Positions 8,540 to 20,281 of a stretch of 64,000 nt of DNA are shown here, in pieces. Below the pieces are notes generated by a model that worked only from the letters and a program-made list of their open reading frames with translations, searched no databases and was not told the origin of the DNA. The position numbers were made by a program, and so were the translations under genes. Numbering within the stretch: position 1 is the stretch's first letter; each line of letters begins with the position of its first letter. The stretch is from Telmatactis stephensoni. Taxonomy: Eukaryota; Cnidaria; Anthozoa; Actiniaria; Isophelliidae. The DNA is taken from NCBI GenBank assembly GCA_029948255.1, contig JALIZF010001718.1, positions 1-64,000 on the forward strand, written 5' to 3'.

Positions 8540-9339
8540 TGTTACGGGGCATAAATCACCGATTTATGCCATATCTTTTAAACTGATTTATTCGGAATTT
8601 TATGTTTCTTTTCTTTCTATTTTAATGTTTATCTCTGTTGTTTACCCTATTTTAATTTAAGAAATGCTATCCAGGAATCTTATTGGTTGCTAGTTTTGTT
8701 ACTTGCGTTTTTCCAATAAAGCTGAAGTCGGAACTCTCTGAGCAATCAGGTGCTTACGGGTGGTTCACGCGATAGGCACTTGAGAAGTGCCAGAGAGTAC
8801 ACTATGGCCCTGGTTTCCCTGGAAACCCTGGCACAGTTTATTGGAGAAACACTGGTAATTATATTCGAAACCGATTTGTTTCAATGATCTCACTCAGCTG
8901 TTATGCTGGCGTGCTTCCCCCTAGTTATGCATAATAGCACGCCCTATACAAATAGAAGCTGCTTGAGCTCTTTGGACAGATTGTGTTTCCAGTAAGTCCT
9001 GCTTTCCTCATTTCTTGTCACCTGTTTGTGTATTGTACTTTTTCCTCTCTGTCAGCTATTGTAACTAGGTATTGTCTTGCTGGAATCATAGAGATTTCTC
9101 TTTGGAACCTCTCTCTTGATGGTCCAGTAAACACAACCTAATGAGCTTGCCTTTTCCTTAGCAACCAATAGAATTCGAGCATTTCCAATATTTTCCCCCC
9201 TGAATTAGTTGTTACAATTACTCAGCTCTTAGTTAGTATAACTCACTTGTTAGCCCACACTCGAACTGTAAAGACTTATATTGGAAAGAATAAAAGAATT
9301 TGTAACGGTATTCGTAGTCCCCGTTCACATACTGTTACA
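8540..9339 (+). repeat. 3' LTR (800 bp)
   Basis: Same length as the 5' LTR with about six substitutions, clustered near the 3' end plus one near 8696. The AATAAA at 9289-9294 is the likely element poly(A) signal. Confidence 0.93.
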
Positions 9340-9414
9340 ATGTGCAATAGCTAGCGTAAAAACCGTTTTGGTTAGTAAGCTGCTCAACTCGTCGAGTGGA
9401 AAGCGGAAGCATGG

Positions 9415-10573
9415 TCAATAAAAAACTATAGCGAGCCACCTTAAGTGTGTACACACGGACTCGCGTGAACGACAAATCTTCAGCTTTTGTAGCACTTTTT
9501 TCGTATGCCCTATATACATATTCAACAGAATTGTTTAGTGCTCCCAAAAGTCCGATCGTACAGTATATTGTGTACGCTTTAGTTTGATTATAATTCTTAT
9601 ATGTTTATAAATTGGTGTTTAAGCTGTCACGTGTTACAGCGCTGCTACAGAGAGGTTACAGCGTTGTGACACATGAAATATTATAAAATAGGTACTAGAA
9701 TTTCACAAACAATTCTTAGCGTTTGACGAAGTTCAAGGTTGGCCATGTGGTGGTCTGGCATACCCAATTTGGTTTAGTGAACGCGGAGCACTGCTAGTGG
9801 GCTAGTTTGTTAAGAAATGTATTCCGATGTATTTTAGTAGAAAGCTATCAGTATTTTAGAAAATCCTTTCAAGTCAAGTGATATTTATCGATAAGTCTAT
9901 TGGTAGATGATTCTATAGTTTTTGGAGTGCTATATGTGGAATATTCAGGCAGACTCACACCTCTAACGGGATGTCCAAAAACTGCCAAAATAATATTTTA
10001 GCTAGAGAAATTCTTTATGCGGTTAAAATTAGCTGCAAAATTGGAACCAAAGTCCTCTCTGAGGATTAAAGAAACTGTCCAGGAGATAACTGTCTGAGTA
10101 GATCACATATAAGCCAGAGCACAGTTTAACAGATTGAGAGAGAAACGGAGAGTGCGATAAAGAAGTACAACAGCGATTAAAGAAGATTTTAGGTGTTAAA
10201 GTGTTCTTACATTTGTCGGTATCAATCTGGCCATAAAATCGATCCACGATATATGAGAGCTCTCTTTTATCTAACCTCCTTTGCTCCAAATACTCATTCC
10301 TCGTTTCAATGAGTACATTTGTTAGAGACAGAGGAAGTCCATTTTCATACCTTACTCAGTATATGTCATATATCATATAGCATTAATTCCAGCATTTTCC
10401 GACTTCACCATCTAAAATTGCTTGGAATCTCAACTTTCCATAGACGTGCTAAGTATGAAAAGCCAAATGACATGCACAAGTGGAAACATGGTGAGAACTG
10501 AATCAAGACACACCTTACAGACGGTAGGGAGTACAAGCTTTTCGGCCGGGAATTTAGTCAGGAACTCGGCCAT
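9415..10573 (-). CDS. Unrecognised small gene, three-exon model (97 residues), next to the 3' LTR
   Basis: Three minus-strand pieces join with matching phases: 10573-10519 (ATG, reads MAEFLTKFPAEKLVLPTV, donor GTAAGG), 10354-10211 (reads ENGLPLSLTNVLIETRNEYL, donor GTAAGA) and 9509-9415 (reads HTKKVLQKLKICRSRESV, then a TGA). The middle exon is the most convincing: charged, helical-looking and without stops. Its acceptor has a poor pyrimidine tract. The last exon could instead splice out at AAG|GTGGCT and continue, in which case the LTR insertion would lie in or beyond a downstream intron. The stop lies 75 bp from the retroelement end. I recognise no family. Confidence 0.4.
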
Positions 10574-11458
10574 AATTTGGCATGGATCGGTTTACCTTGG
10601 ACTTTATCCTCTTCAGGTTTTCAAAACGTTCGGCTTAGTTCATAAAGTTTAAAAGGTCCAGCTTAAAAGTTTACAATGATCCACTAGTACGCGAGTGAGT
10701 GAGTGTGTGAAAGAGCTCGTGCACGGGGTGTTAGTGGCTAAATTCACAGCCTATGCTTCGATTGTAGGTCCATGAATTAAGCAAACGGCGACACCGAGTT
10801 TCGATTTTATTACTTGAGATCACTCCTCGAAGTGTCAGATATAAAAATTGCCCGTTGCTAGGGAAATTTAAAAATGCTCTAAAATGCTTCTAAATAGTCA
10901 AATCACTTTTACATTTTATAGTTTGTCTTCTTTGATGGGAAGTTTTGTGACGTCATCAGATGACACCATAGCTACAGAAAAAAGGTATAATTTTCTTTAG
11001 CAATGTATATTGGAGAATTTGAAACACATAAAATAAATCTTGAGATCAGGGTGCATAATGCTGAGCATGCCTTTTAAGAATGGTATCCAAAGAAATTTAA
11101 TATGATTTTTTGAATGTCAAAAGAATGTCAAAATTGAGTTAATAATGCGAATATCTTCCGTATTTCTGAATTTTTCGTAAATTTCATGCTTGGCTTTGAA
11201 GAAAAGGCTGTAAATAAAGTGAATATTGAAGAATTACTTAGTCATGACGAAAATCGCCGAAGATTATAGGTTTTTAAAGAAACCGGAAGTAAAGTGTCTC
11301 GCGCATGGGCAATAAGAACAAAAATGAGTCCTTTTTGTCAGGTGTCGCTCTACCAGAAGTCAAATGATTTCCGCCCAAAACGCACGTGTGTGCGCCTATT
11401 CAATTTTGCCGGCCAAAACAAGACTCTATTTTGCATAGCAACCGTTGCACAGCAACAA

Positions 11459-11742
11459 TATATAGCTATTTCAAAAAAGGTTAACGAAGCATATGGCGAA
11501 TGGCAATCGTCGAATGGTGATTGCACGACGAAAGGAAATTCGGGGTAACAAGAATTGCTTCATTAATTAATACCCAAGCAATGCCGGTACAATGAAGTAA
11601 AGACTTTATTGGACAAAGTAGGCGATTCATATTCATATCTCCGCACCGGATAGTGGTCTAACAGCGCAGCGTGACCACAGTTCCTTTCGGTCGTGCAATC
11701 ACCAATCGCCGATCACCATTGGCCGTTTTTGAAATAGCTATA
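11459..11742. repeat. Imperfect inverted repeat, possible MITE
   Basis: The arm starting ATATAGCTATTTCAAAAA (11459) recurs inverted at about 11681-11742, and both arms carry GTGATTGCACGAC and GAAAGGAA, separated by about 145 bp. Termini and target duplication are not clear. Confidence 0.55.
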
Positions 11743-11948
11743 TGTCAGTACACTCTTAATTGAAAAACTTGCTGAGAAGAATCACTTCTACTATGCTTAC
11801 TACTCACTTAGTATTCGTTTATAAATGGCCTTAACTTTACTTGATATAATATAAGACAAGCAATTAATGCCTTAAAGGCGCATACTGTACATGCAACCAG
11901 ATTTAACCGGTTTTTTCTTAGCCAAATTTTCAATTGATCAACCACATC

Positions 11949-11984
<36 letters not shown>

Positions 11985-12952
11985 AACCACAAGATAAAAG
12001 TCTTTGGACAAGATAAGTCAGTTTCGCATCATGGTCCTTTTTCCTCCTGATCGGGAAGCCCTTTCATGTTTCCACATAAATTACCCACGACTTCTTAGCT
12101 CCTTTTCAAATTTCTGCAGAGAACATTTCAGTTACCACATCATTTGCTAATCGACATTTCGTTTATGGCTTAGACAGAGGACAGTATCAAGCAAGGGGTT
12201 CCTAAAGGTACTATAGGGCTCCCGATGGTGCACATCCATATATATCAGCATCTTTTTCATCTAACTAGATGCATTGTGGTAAGACTATATGGGTTCCCCC
12301 CTCCTCCGCCTGATTTTCAGACAAACAGACCACTAGCTTCTCACCGTCTGAAAAACAGGCTCCGGGTTAAGAGGCCTAACAGCCAGCTCACAAATAGAGT
12401 CAGTTGAATTCATCAAACATTTACTTTATTAACTTGCACTGTTTTGTTTGCTTTAATATGTTTGAATTGTCAAGGATACACTTAATTAAACCAGGAGCCC
12501 ACAATGGGTTACGTTCCTGGAGATATTTATTGCCCATTAGAGTCTACGGACCCTTGGGTGTTAGACTTGGTACTCGCAGTCCATGCATATATACATTAGC
12601 AGAAGTTATGTACTTTTGACATTACGTCACAGCTACTGGAATTTTGTTTCACCCCGGAAAGCTACAAACTAAAATGTACATGAGGCCGATAGTGGTAAGA
12701 TTTCTGTCCAGTTCTTTTCTTCGTCCACATTTTTGTCGATATTCTTCTCTTTTGTCTCATTCTTTTCTTGGAGACAATGGGCAACGTTCAAGGTCTCAAA
12801 AATTCTACTTGATACCTAGACTAACCGAGGCTCCCAGGAGCAAAACAAAAGAAATGGCTTCCTCTTGATCTTTTGTTGAAAAATGACGTCATTTCTATTG
12901 TTTTACCCCTGCAAACTTTGATATCGAGTAGAACATTCTCGAACGTGACTTA

Positions 12953-13184
12953 GGCCCAGTTCAGACGTCGAACTTTTGCCGCGTCGAATCTAATAGTTTC
13001 ATTTTGTAGATGAGAAGTGCAGCCTCTGAATCAAATGAATTTGACAAATTTGATTCAAACTGAATTGTTCAATTTAATACTTAATCAAATCTGTCAAATA
13101 CGATAGGTTAAGACGCCGCACTTCTCATCTACAAATTGCAACTATTAGATTCGACACGGCAAAGGTCGACGTCTGAACTTGGCC
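12953..13184. mobile_element. MITE with long terminal inverted repeats and TTA flanks
   Basis: About 70-bp terminal inverted repeats beginning GGCCCAGTTCAGACG (left) and GGCCAAGTTCAGACG (right arm, reversed), both reading on to GCACTTCTCATCTAC toward the centre. TTA sits directly outside both ends (12950-12952 and 13185-13187), matching the 3-bp TWA duplication typical of PIF/Harbinger elements. No coding capacity. Confidence 0.85.
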
Positions 13185-14068
13185 TTACGTTCAAATACGA
13201 ATATTCGGTGCGTCTTGAATGTGGTTCCCGGTTCCAAAAGGAGGCTTGTTTTATAATCCTTTAGTTACTACATAGCACATGTACTTGTATAAGACCATCA
13301 ATGCGGTCGGTGTTAACACTTGAGTGCTCAATATACAAATCATCAAGATTCAAAGACAAAAGAGGAAGAGGGTGCCAATAAGAGGTAGGTACTTGGTGTA
13401 TGCAACACCAATTGTATTCAACACCAAGTGCATCAAATAGATTGCATATGTATCATGTTTTGATACACTTGGCGTTGTATACACAAAACTATATATATTG
13501 TATATCAAAACTATTTTATAATGTACAGTAAAGACTACCGCGTGGCATATTATTTTTGCGGGATTTAAAATTCTGCGAATTAGCAATTTTTTTAATTACA
13601 GGAACTAACTTTTGCGATTAGCAAAGACTGGGTTTTTTTTTGCTAATTTTTGCGATTCCCAACGTGTCACGTACAATTTTTAGCAGCCTGAATTTAGTGA
13701 CTGTGTGGCATATATTTCTGGAAGATGTATTTTTAACGTAATTTCGTCTATTATCGAATATTACGTAAATTAGGATGGATAATAATTTCGACAATGTAGT
13801 AAATTCTTGCGAAGCAAATTTTTGCGGTAATTCATTTTTGAGGGAGTCTTTTTGGGGACCATGAAAAATCTCAAGAAATCGCAAAAATTAGAACCCCCCA
13901 AAATAAAGTGGCACAGGGTATATGCTCAGTAACAAGTGCGTTTTGAAATAGGGGACCCGCCGGAATATATTCATAAACATTCCCGGTCCAAAACTGTGTC
14001 GTGACTATAAGTTACAAGCATCAGACAGAGGTAAAGCTGTCATATTAGCTACTGCTGTGTAACTGCCG

Positions 14069-17000
14069 CTAATTTTTGTGTAACTTGTTATTTCTTGGTC
14101 TAAGTTTCATTTGAGATTTTTTGATGGTAGACTCGTTATTCTTCCAAAAGTACCACAACATTCCTTGAGGGTTGCGGTCGCTTTTAATAAACAGTCCATT
14201 AAGATTGGAGTCATGACAATATTTGTACCACCAGGCCCCAATACTTGTCACTGCACAGTTCACCTCTTTGCTCAGGTCGTTATCACGATCCATGGTTGTA
14301 AAAGCCATCCCATTGCTGTAGGACAATGAATCACCAGCTGTTCCCGAATAAGTACCTATATTAAGTTTATAGTTTGACTTCTCATCCAGGATCTCAAACT
14401 CACCGTATTTGGCATACGCCGTAATGCCATCCCAATCTTCGATATCCACTCGAAGTTCCCTAGACTGGGCGCTTATAAGTCGACGAATTTTACCATTTCC
14501 AAGCCAGAATTCACCGGTTAATTTACCGAACCCAGATTTGTATTCTTTCCAGTTTCGGAAGAAGTTTACCGAGCCATCATATCGTTTTTGAAAGACCGTC
14601 CACCCTCCGCCGTCAGTTGTCATGTCGCAGTAGACGTCCATAGGTGCTTTGTTATCTGGATTGATTCTGTAAACCCCATCTACACGGACGCCCGATTCGT
14701 ACAGCGTTAAGCAGTCTTGAGCTACAATAATGACCACATTCATCAATCTATACATTGAGTGAAGAAATTCGTCTCTTCTACGTGTGTAAATTTTTCATTG
14801 AAATCCAAGCTTTCGAGCCATCGGCTCATCTTCAGGGTTTGATTACATGAAGAAATGCAAATACGTTACCTTAGTTTTATATGCTCGAGCATAACCCGAG
14901 CGCGCTCTAAAATGAAAAACGTGTACGCATTGTTTGTTTTGTAACAAAGAAGAGACGAATTTCGTCCCTCATTATGATACCTACATACAGTACTGCACTT
15001 GACTCTTTTATTCTTTAACGCCTTATTCGAGCGTTATCGAAGAACAGCGTTCTTGGTTATTCTTCAACAAGGTGCGCCATTGCAGTTTGTCGGTTTTGAT
15101 TTTTAGTGATTTTATTGAATCTGTACATTGTTTATGGAGTTGCTGCCTTAAACCAACCTTTATTGTCAAATAAAGCATGTATGGGTAGGTGGGGTTCTAT
15201 TACTCACATACCCTTGTGCCCCGATCCTAGCACATGGGCATCCTACGCATACATTCTTCGACGGAGACCATCAATTTAACCAGGGGTCAAAATCGCAGGG
15301 TTTGGTACCTTTTAAGGTAATCTCGGACAGATGGAAATACTTTTGAAACCGACAAGAAAGGCTAATGCTTGATGGAGGCTTTTGCAAAAGTTCTTCTGAT
15401 TTTCAGTTCTGTCTGTTACGCCGCAAAATGTAACACTATCTCGAAATGTAGAACTTTACAACGCAAAATGTAACAATTTGTTTAACGCGAAATGTAACAA
15501 CTTTTTAACGCAATATGTAACAACTTCTTCAAAGCGAAACGTAACTACAATCATCTTAAAATGCAACAACCAAATTGGACACATAACCATGCAGAGACCA
15601 CTAATCTAGTAACTGGTCATAAATGTCATTACCATTAGCGGCTACAGATATAACGCCGCCGAACTATTGATTTGTCTACAGCATAATTTGTATGTCTTGC
15701 AACGTTACCGTGGAAAAACTCTTTATACTTTTTTATTGACCTGAATTATTCACATGACCTGAATTGGATTAAAACGATCCATAAAATGTCATTGTATTTT
15801 GTAATTGTGAAAATCTATCGAGAAGCTCTTCACATTTTCCATCAAAAGTTGTTATTTAAGGTAACGTAAATGAATTTGCGCAACACGCTCGTGGCTATTA
15901 TCGTCATCATCATGTCAGAAGGACATGAGATTACTTTTTAGAGGTCATTCCAGCCGAGTATTCGTTGGCTGACAAATAACTAATAGTCTGGTAATTCATG
16001 ACGTTATCACACAATTATTGACTCACATGTATAACTACTATTGATATCCGTGATGGGTTATTGTATTCGTGACCTCCCCATTTTAATAGTTGATACATTC
16101 TGCGTAATTACATTTCGCGTTAAAAAGTTGTTACACTTTGCGTCAAAAGTTGTTTCTGTTCGCGTTAATGTTACATTTTGAAATTTACATTTTATATGAA
16201 CCTTGTTCATATTTATAAAGCACTTTGTGCTGTATGGCATCTATCACTTTAATTCTCAAATAGACACTTACCAATTTTGACTTTGATTTCAAAAGGTGCG
16301 CGTACAACCAGCGGTGTGCTTGTTGCTACACATGCGTACATCCCAGAATCGGCACTTTTCAAGTGTTTGATTGTCAATGTCCCTTCAGTCACAAAGAACC
16401 TTTTATTTATAGCACCACCCTCGCAATGTTCCCATGTTATCACTGCTGGTGGGTTGGAGTTCGCACTGCAATTAATGACAAGAGAAGAACCAGCAAAACG
16501 CCTTAGTTTTCTTGGTGGTCTGACGGTGAACCTTGGTTTTGTCAACACCACCAAGAAGGTAATTTTGTGGGCTGAGCCTAAGGTATTTGTTGCTACACAC
16601 TTATAAATGCCTGAATCAGAACGTCGAACTTTCAGCAAAGTCAAGCTATCAGCTGAGGTAATGGTTCGACTTGCTTCTGGCATTCCATCTGAGACTTTGT
16701 TCCATGAGACAACTGGGGTTGGGTATCCTGTGGCTTTACAACGTGGAAGGGTTACATTTTCCCCTCTCAAGGCGTATAACGGGCCTCTTTCGATAACTAT
16801 GCGCGGAGCACCTGTATAAAAAATTATGAAATGTCGTTCACTATCGGGGTTACCAGAATAGACATTAAAAAAACTTGATTGTAACTGACTTAACACGTAA
16901 AATATGCTAAAACTGAATTTTCGACTACTGCTGTAGTCTTCATCACAGTTATGAAAGCAAGTCAACTTGTGTTAATAATTTGCATTAATTTACACAAAGG

Positions 17001-19015
17001 ATTAATATACTCTAGGGAAGTCTATGCGTTCATTAACAGTGTTCTTGTTCCCAGTGGAATGCCATGATTCCAAAAACAAACGTTTTCAGTATACCACGCT
17101 CCAATAGTTCGATGTAATTAGGATGGATGTCATGATCAGTACTTTCTGCATGGTCTTTGCTTGCAGACTCTGCTTGTAGAACCTTAAGGTCTCAGTTCAT
17201 CGCTTCTTGATTGCCAAGATCTCTTAGATTCCCCAATATACGTCACCATTCATCGAGAGCGGAAACGACGTTGCAATCATACCAAAATCATAACAACTAC
17301 CGCTGGCAGACAAAAACTGAAAATTCAGCGCGTCGTTTCCGATCTTTCAAGGTGGAAATAATACACATACCGGGAAGTTCCGCAAGCACAGAGTCCTCAA
17401 TCAAAGACCATGCAGAAAGTACTGATCATGACATCCATCCTAATTACGTCGAACTGTTTGAGCGTGGTATATTGAGCAGGAGGAAACGTTTGTTTTTGAA
17501 ATCATGGCATTCCACTGCGAACAAGGTCCTTAGGATTTGTTAGGTGGATATAAACACATACACACACACACATACACACATACTTCTGACTTTTAGTTTG
17601 GCAATGGCCCGTGCCGGCCCAGATGGACTTTCTACCGTGCACATGTATTCTCCTTCATCCTTGACTCGTGCACTGGTTATCCTCAAATTTCCGTCTTTTA
17701 TCTCAAAGAGTTTATTCCCTGGTTGAAAACCGCCTACTTTATCCCAGATGATTGACGCTTTACCAGCAACTGTGCTGAAACAGCTGAATGCCGCAGGAGA
17801 TTTTTCATTAACTGTAAGAGAAGACGGCTCTACTCTAATGCCAGGTGCATTAATGGAACCTATTCTTTCTTCCTTGGGTGGCCCTGGTAGATCTCCCTGC
17901 TTGGGATAGTTGATGCCGATGCTACTAAATCCTTGGTCGCCCTTTTCTCCCTTCGAACCAGGAGGTCCCGGAGGACCCCTAAGGCATTTCTCTGTTTTGG
18001 GATTGCAAAAAGCTTCCACAGCGTAGGACACGGAGTCAACAATTTCTTCTCGTATCCACGGTTTGACACATTGGTGACATATGTTCTGTTTAGTGGGCGC
18101 GTCACGAACATAGCGTTTTGATGGACGAGTCATCTGCTCTAAAGACGTGAAAATATCCATGTTAATTATGACTTGTCAAAAACAACCCAACATATTGATT
18201 CAACCTGTTGCTCTTGATCATTTGGACACCCATTAATGCCGTATCATATGTATTAGTTGTGAGCGCGCCGCCATGCTATGATATGTTGCGCTTATTTAGA
18301 CAGCATCATGCAATACATTGGATGGTTTAAGATTTGTTGACATGATAAGACACTAATAGTTTAGTTTGTCTTCTGCGTCGATCCTAACACACAGAAAACT
18401 GAACCGATTTATCTGTACGTGTTTTAGTACGTACATTCGATTTATGCTGAATTTTGTACGAGATAAAACGAAAGAAATAAAAGGGTGAAGGAAAAGAAAA
18501 GGTTAGCTAACTACATTGCCCATTGTACTTTAAACGTGTCAAATCATAGAAGTTTCTAGTTGTATTGGCTTACAAGACAATATCATGCAAAGAGGAACAA
18601 CAGTCTATATCACGTGAAAAGATTAAATACACAGTTTGAGGGACCGGATATTGCTCATAAATAAAAGTATATCGTGCAAATAAGATTACTAAAGCCATTC
18701 TAAAAACAAGAGATAACTGATGTAAAGTTTATATTACAAATAATCCAAATCCAAATGGCATTGATGAGGATGGAATTGATTACCAGTGATCTTTAAATGC
18801 GCTAAAGCGTAAATATACGTACCGTACTTTTCATTCAGCTTTCTACACACTTTTATTTCTTTCTGTAGAGCAGCTATTTTGTCTTCCTGTTCTCTCAGCT
18901 TGAATTCCAGTCGAACAAATCCAATACAACAAAGAACTACGCAAATGCAGCAGAGAAGAGCGAAGGCAACGAATGCTGACACAAGTCGGCTTGGTGCGTC
19001 AGTTGCAAGCCCCAT
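14069..19015 (-). CDS. Type II membrane protein: coiled coil, collagen, three Ig domains, fibrinogen-like lectin domain
   Basis: Four exons with consistent phase-1 junctions: 19015-18823, 18138-17584, 16811-16272 and 14721-14069, giving 646 residues. Residues ~10-32 are a hydrophobic signal anchor (AFALLCCICVVLCC), followed by a coiled coil (~36-60). A Cys-rich stalk leads to a short collagen stretch (GPPGPPGSKGEKGDQG, ~119-134). Ig domain 1 is ~165-248 (Cys184, DEGEYMC), Ig 2 ~250-338 (SDSGIYKC) and Ig 3 ~339-428 (SADSGMYAC). The fibrinogen C-terminal domain fills ~430-646, with CDMTTDGGGWTVFQ, a DRDND calcium-site motif, NCA and the closing MKLRPRN. The family binds carbohydrate or pathogen surfaces, so a role in recognition or self/non-self sensing is likely but inferred. 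The start was chosen at MGLATDAPS because the frame upstream lacks another ATG. Collagen may promote trimer formation. Domain order recalls ficolins plus molluscan FREPs. Confidence 0.85.
14760..14966 (-). repeat. Penelope-like terminal fragment with hammerhead-like core
   Basis: On the minus strand (14835-14811) the sequence CTGAAGATGAGCC GAT GGCTCGAAA has the hammerhead layout: a CUGANGA core, a GAGCC/GGCTC stem, then GAAA. Such motifs are known in terminal repeats of Penelope-like retroelements. The flanks carry an inverted pair, ATTCGTCTCTTCT (~14767) and AGAAGAGACGAAT (~14948). Only a fragment is present; the downstream cleavage side was not identified. It lies just upstream of the fibrinogen exon, in the intron. 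Confidence 0.45.
15418..16195. repeat. Foldback-like element with GCGAAATGTAACAA motif arrays
   Basis: About six imperfect copies of a ~22-bp unit (AACGCGAAATGTAACAACTT-like) lie at 15418-15575. The same unit recurs in inverted orientation about three to four times at 16100-16195 (TTGTTACA...GCGTTA). The ~500 bp between are AT-rich and non-coding. The layout resembles foldback elements or a transposon with subterminal repeats. It occupies the intron before the fibrinogen exon. Confidence 0.7.
17044..17532. repeat. Inverted pair of Penelope-like 3' coding fragments
   Basis: About 140 bp starting near 17044 reappears inverted at 17378-17532 (shared GGATGGATGTCATGATCAGT and GTGGAATGCCATGAT). 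The plus-strand right arm translates as ELFERGILSRRKRLFLKSWHS, the kind of segment found in the GIY-YIG endonuclease tail of invertebrate Penelope-like retroelements. Both copies are decayed and lie in the intron between the first and second Ig exons of the fibrinogen-domain gene. Confidence 0.6.
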
Positions 19016-20197
19016 TGTCAAATGTTATATTCGTTTCTCCTGACCACTGACAAAAGGGACGAGCAAGTCTTTGAAAACATTGAATTACTTTAGCAGGAAT
19101 GAGTCAGGCTTTATGTACCTATTCTAAGACCCTAAGGCATTGCCAATTTATAAGCAGCTGTCCTTCTATATTAACGAGGTTGAATGTCAAGTTTCCAATC
19201 TCACATCAGGGGTTTCTATGATATTATTTACAGCACTGATTCATGTAAAACGAACTGTTACTTTTCTTAGTAACCAAATCAGATACCACAACTAAACAAT
19301 GCACTCATTCACAGCGGAAATTCAAGCATCTTTCAACAGAGAGGCCGAGATTCGTCAGTCTAATTTTTTGTTGCATTGCTTTCGTGTTTAGAAAGGCCAG
19401 GGCCATATTATGATCATTAAAAACTTTATGTCCCGCTAGGTGGGTGGTGTGGATTACAGGCAAACAAGAAATGAGAGCCTTATGAGTAGGGCATTTATTA
19501 TGGATGAGCAAAATGGACCACCGTAAAAAGGAAAAAGTAATAATGGTCGATTTTTGAAAAATGCGCAATCGTCTCAAGTTTGTAATCTTCGTCCAAACTG
19601 GGCTACAGTCTTCCAGCGAGGTCAATCCAACGCCTAGAAATGAAGATGATGTTGCAAGAACAAACGAAATGATGGAATAATGATACAATTTTGTTCAATG
19701 GAATCACAAACATTCTGGACCAATCGCTTTAGATGACTGCCTTGGGTTTTAGTGTGCACGAAATATTCCGCATTTTTTTCTTTCAAGCAAGCAATTTCTC
19801 CAGAAGCAAAGGCCATGCATTCTAAACATTTTATTATAAATAATTTGCCTATAATTGTAATTGCAAATTACCAAAAAGATTGCCTTTCTTGATGTCAAGA
19901 TGTCATCCTCTGTCTACTTTAAATATTTTACACATATTAAAAGTGAATTAGTTAATCCAATGGAAAACGTTTTTCTTGGTTTTCAGATGTAGCTCATCAT
20001 TAAACCTGATTAGTGGGGATGGAAATAATTAGAGCAGTAAGGAGAAAAACGTATTGCTTGTCCTTTCACGAATGCTAACTGAATACTTCAGTTATACATC
20101 TCGGCTTAAACCGGTCTAGAGTAGTCTAGAGATAATGTCTTCATATTTATCAATTTCCTAAATATGATGGAATTGTAACTCCAAGAGATGTTATTAA

Positions 20198-20281
20198 AAA
20201 GTGTATGAGTCATCGAGAAAGTTGCTTGTCTGGGCTCGGACTTTTCTCCGAGCAAATTTCCCACTCGATGACGCATACACT
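20198..20281. repeat. Small palindromic element
   Basis: AAGTGTATGAGTCATCGAG pairs with CTCGATGACGCATACACTT; the centre also folds (CTCGGACTTTTCTCCGAG). Confidence 0.7.

Larger units (their letters stand above)
738..9339 (+). mobile_element. LTR retroelement (Gypsy-like, env-like, non-autonomous) with accessory RING ORF
   Basis: Two direct 800-bp LTRs (738-1537 and 8540-9339), both beginning TGTTACGGGG and ending TGTTACA, bound the element. Between them are a primer-binding-site candidate, a Gag ORF (2426-3622), a protease/envelope-like ORF (3622-7293), a RING-finger ORF (7709-8263) and a polypurine tract (8525-8536). No reverse transcriptase, RNase H or integrase segment is present, so the copy must depend on relatives for mobility. 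I see about six LTR-to-LTR differences (about 99% identity), which indicates recent insertion. No clear target-site duplication is visible: the 5 bases on the left are GCAAG and on the right ATGTG. That could mean post-insertion change or recombination between copies. The Gypsy/Metaviridae assignment rests on the Gag, zinc knuckle and protease style; the missing polymerase prevents firm classification. Confidence 0.93.
10574..14068. other. Intergenic, repeat-bearing
   Basis: No convincing gene seen. Contents: an inverted-repeat element near 11459-11742, a TTA-flanked MITE at 12950-13187, a short ATA/AAT microsatellite at about 11948-11973, and at about 13540-13915 a degenerate stretch rich in TTTTGCGATT-like repeats whose two ends are weakly inverted. 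Open frames here are short and have no splice support. Confidence 0.6.

Noticed and set aside
738..9339. Possibility that the element is a complete, infectious endogenous retrovirus
   Set aside because: No reverse transcriptase, RNase H or integrase, and the envelope-like part lacks its N-terminus and a signal peptide; it cannot be autonomous.
730..9350. Target-site duplication flanking the LTR element
   Set aside because: Compared 4-6 bp on both sides of TG...CA ends; no match. AATAGC-like words occur on both sides but not at the boundary.
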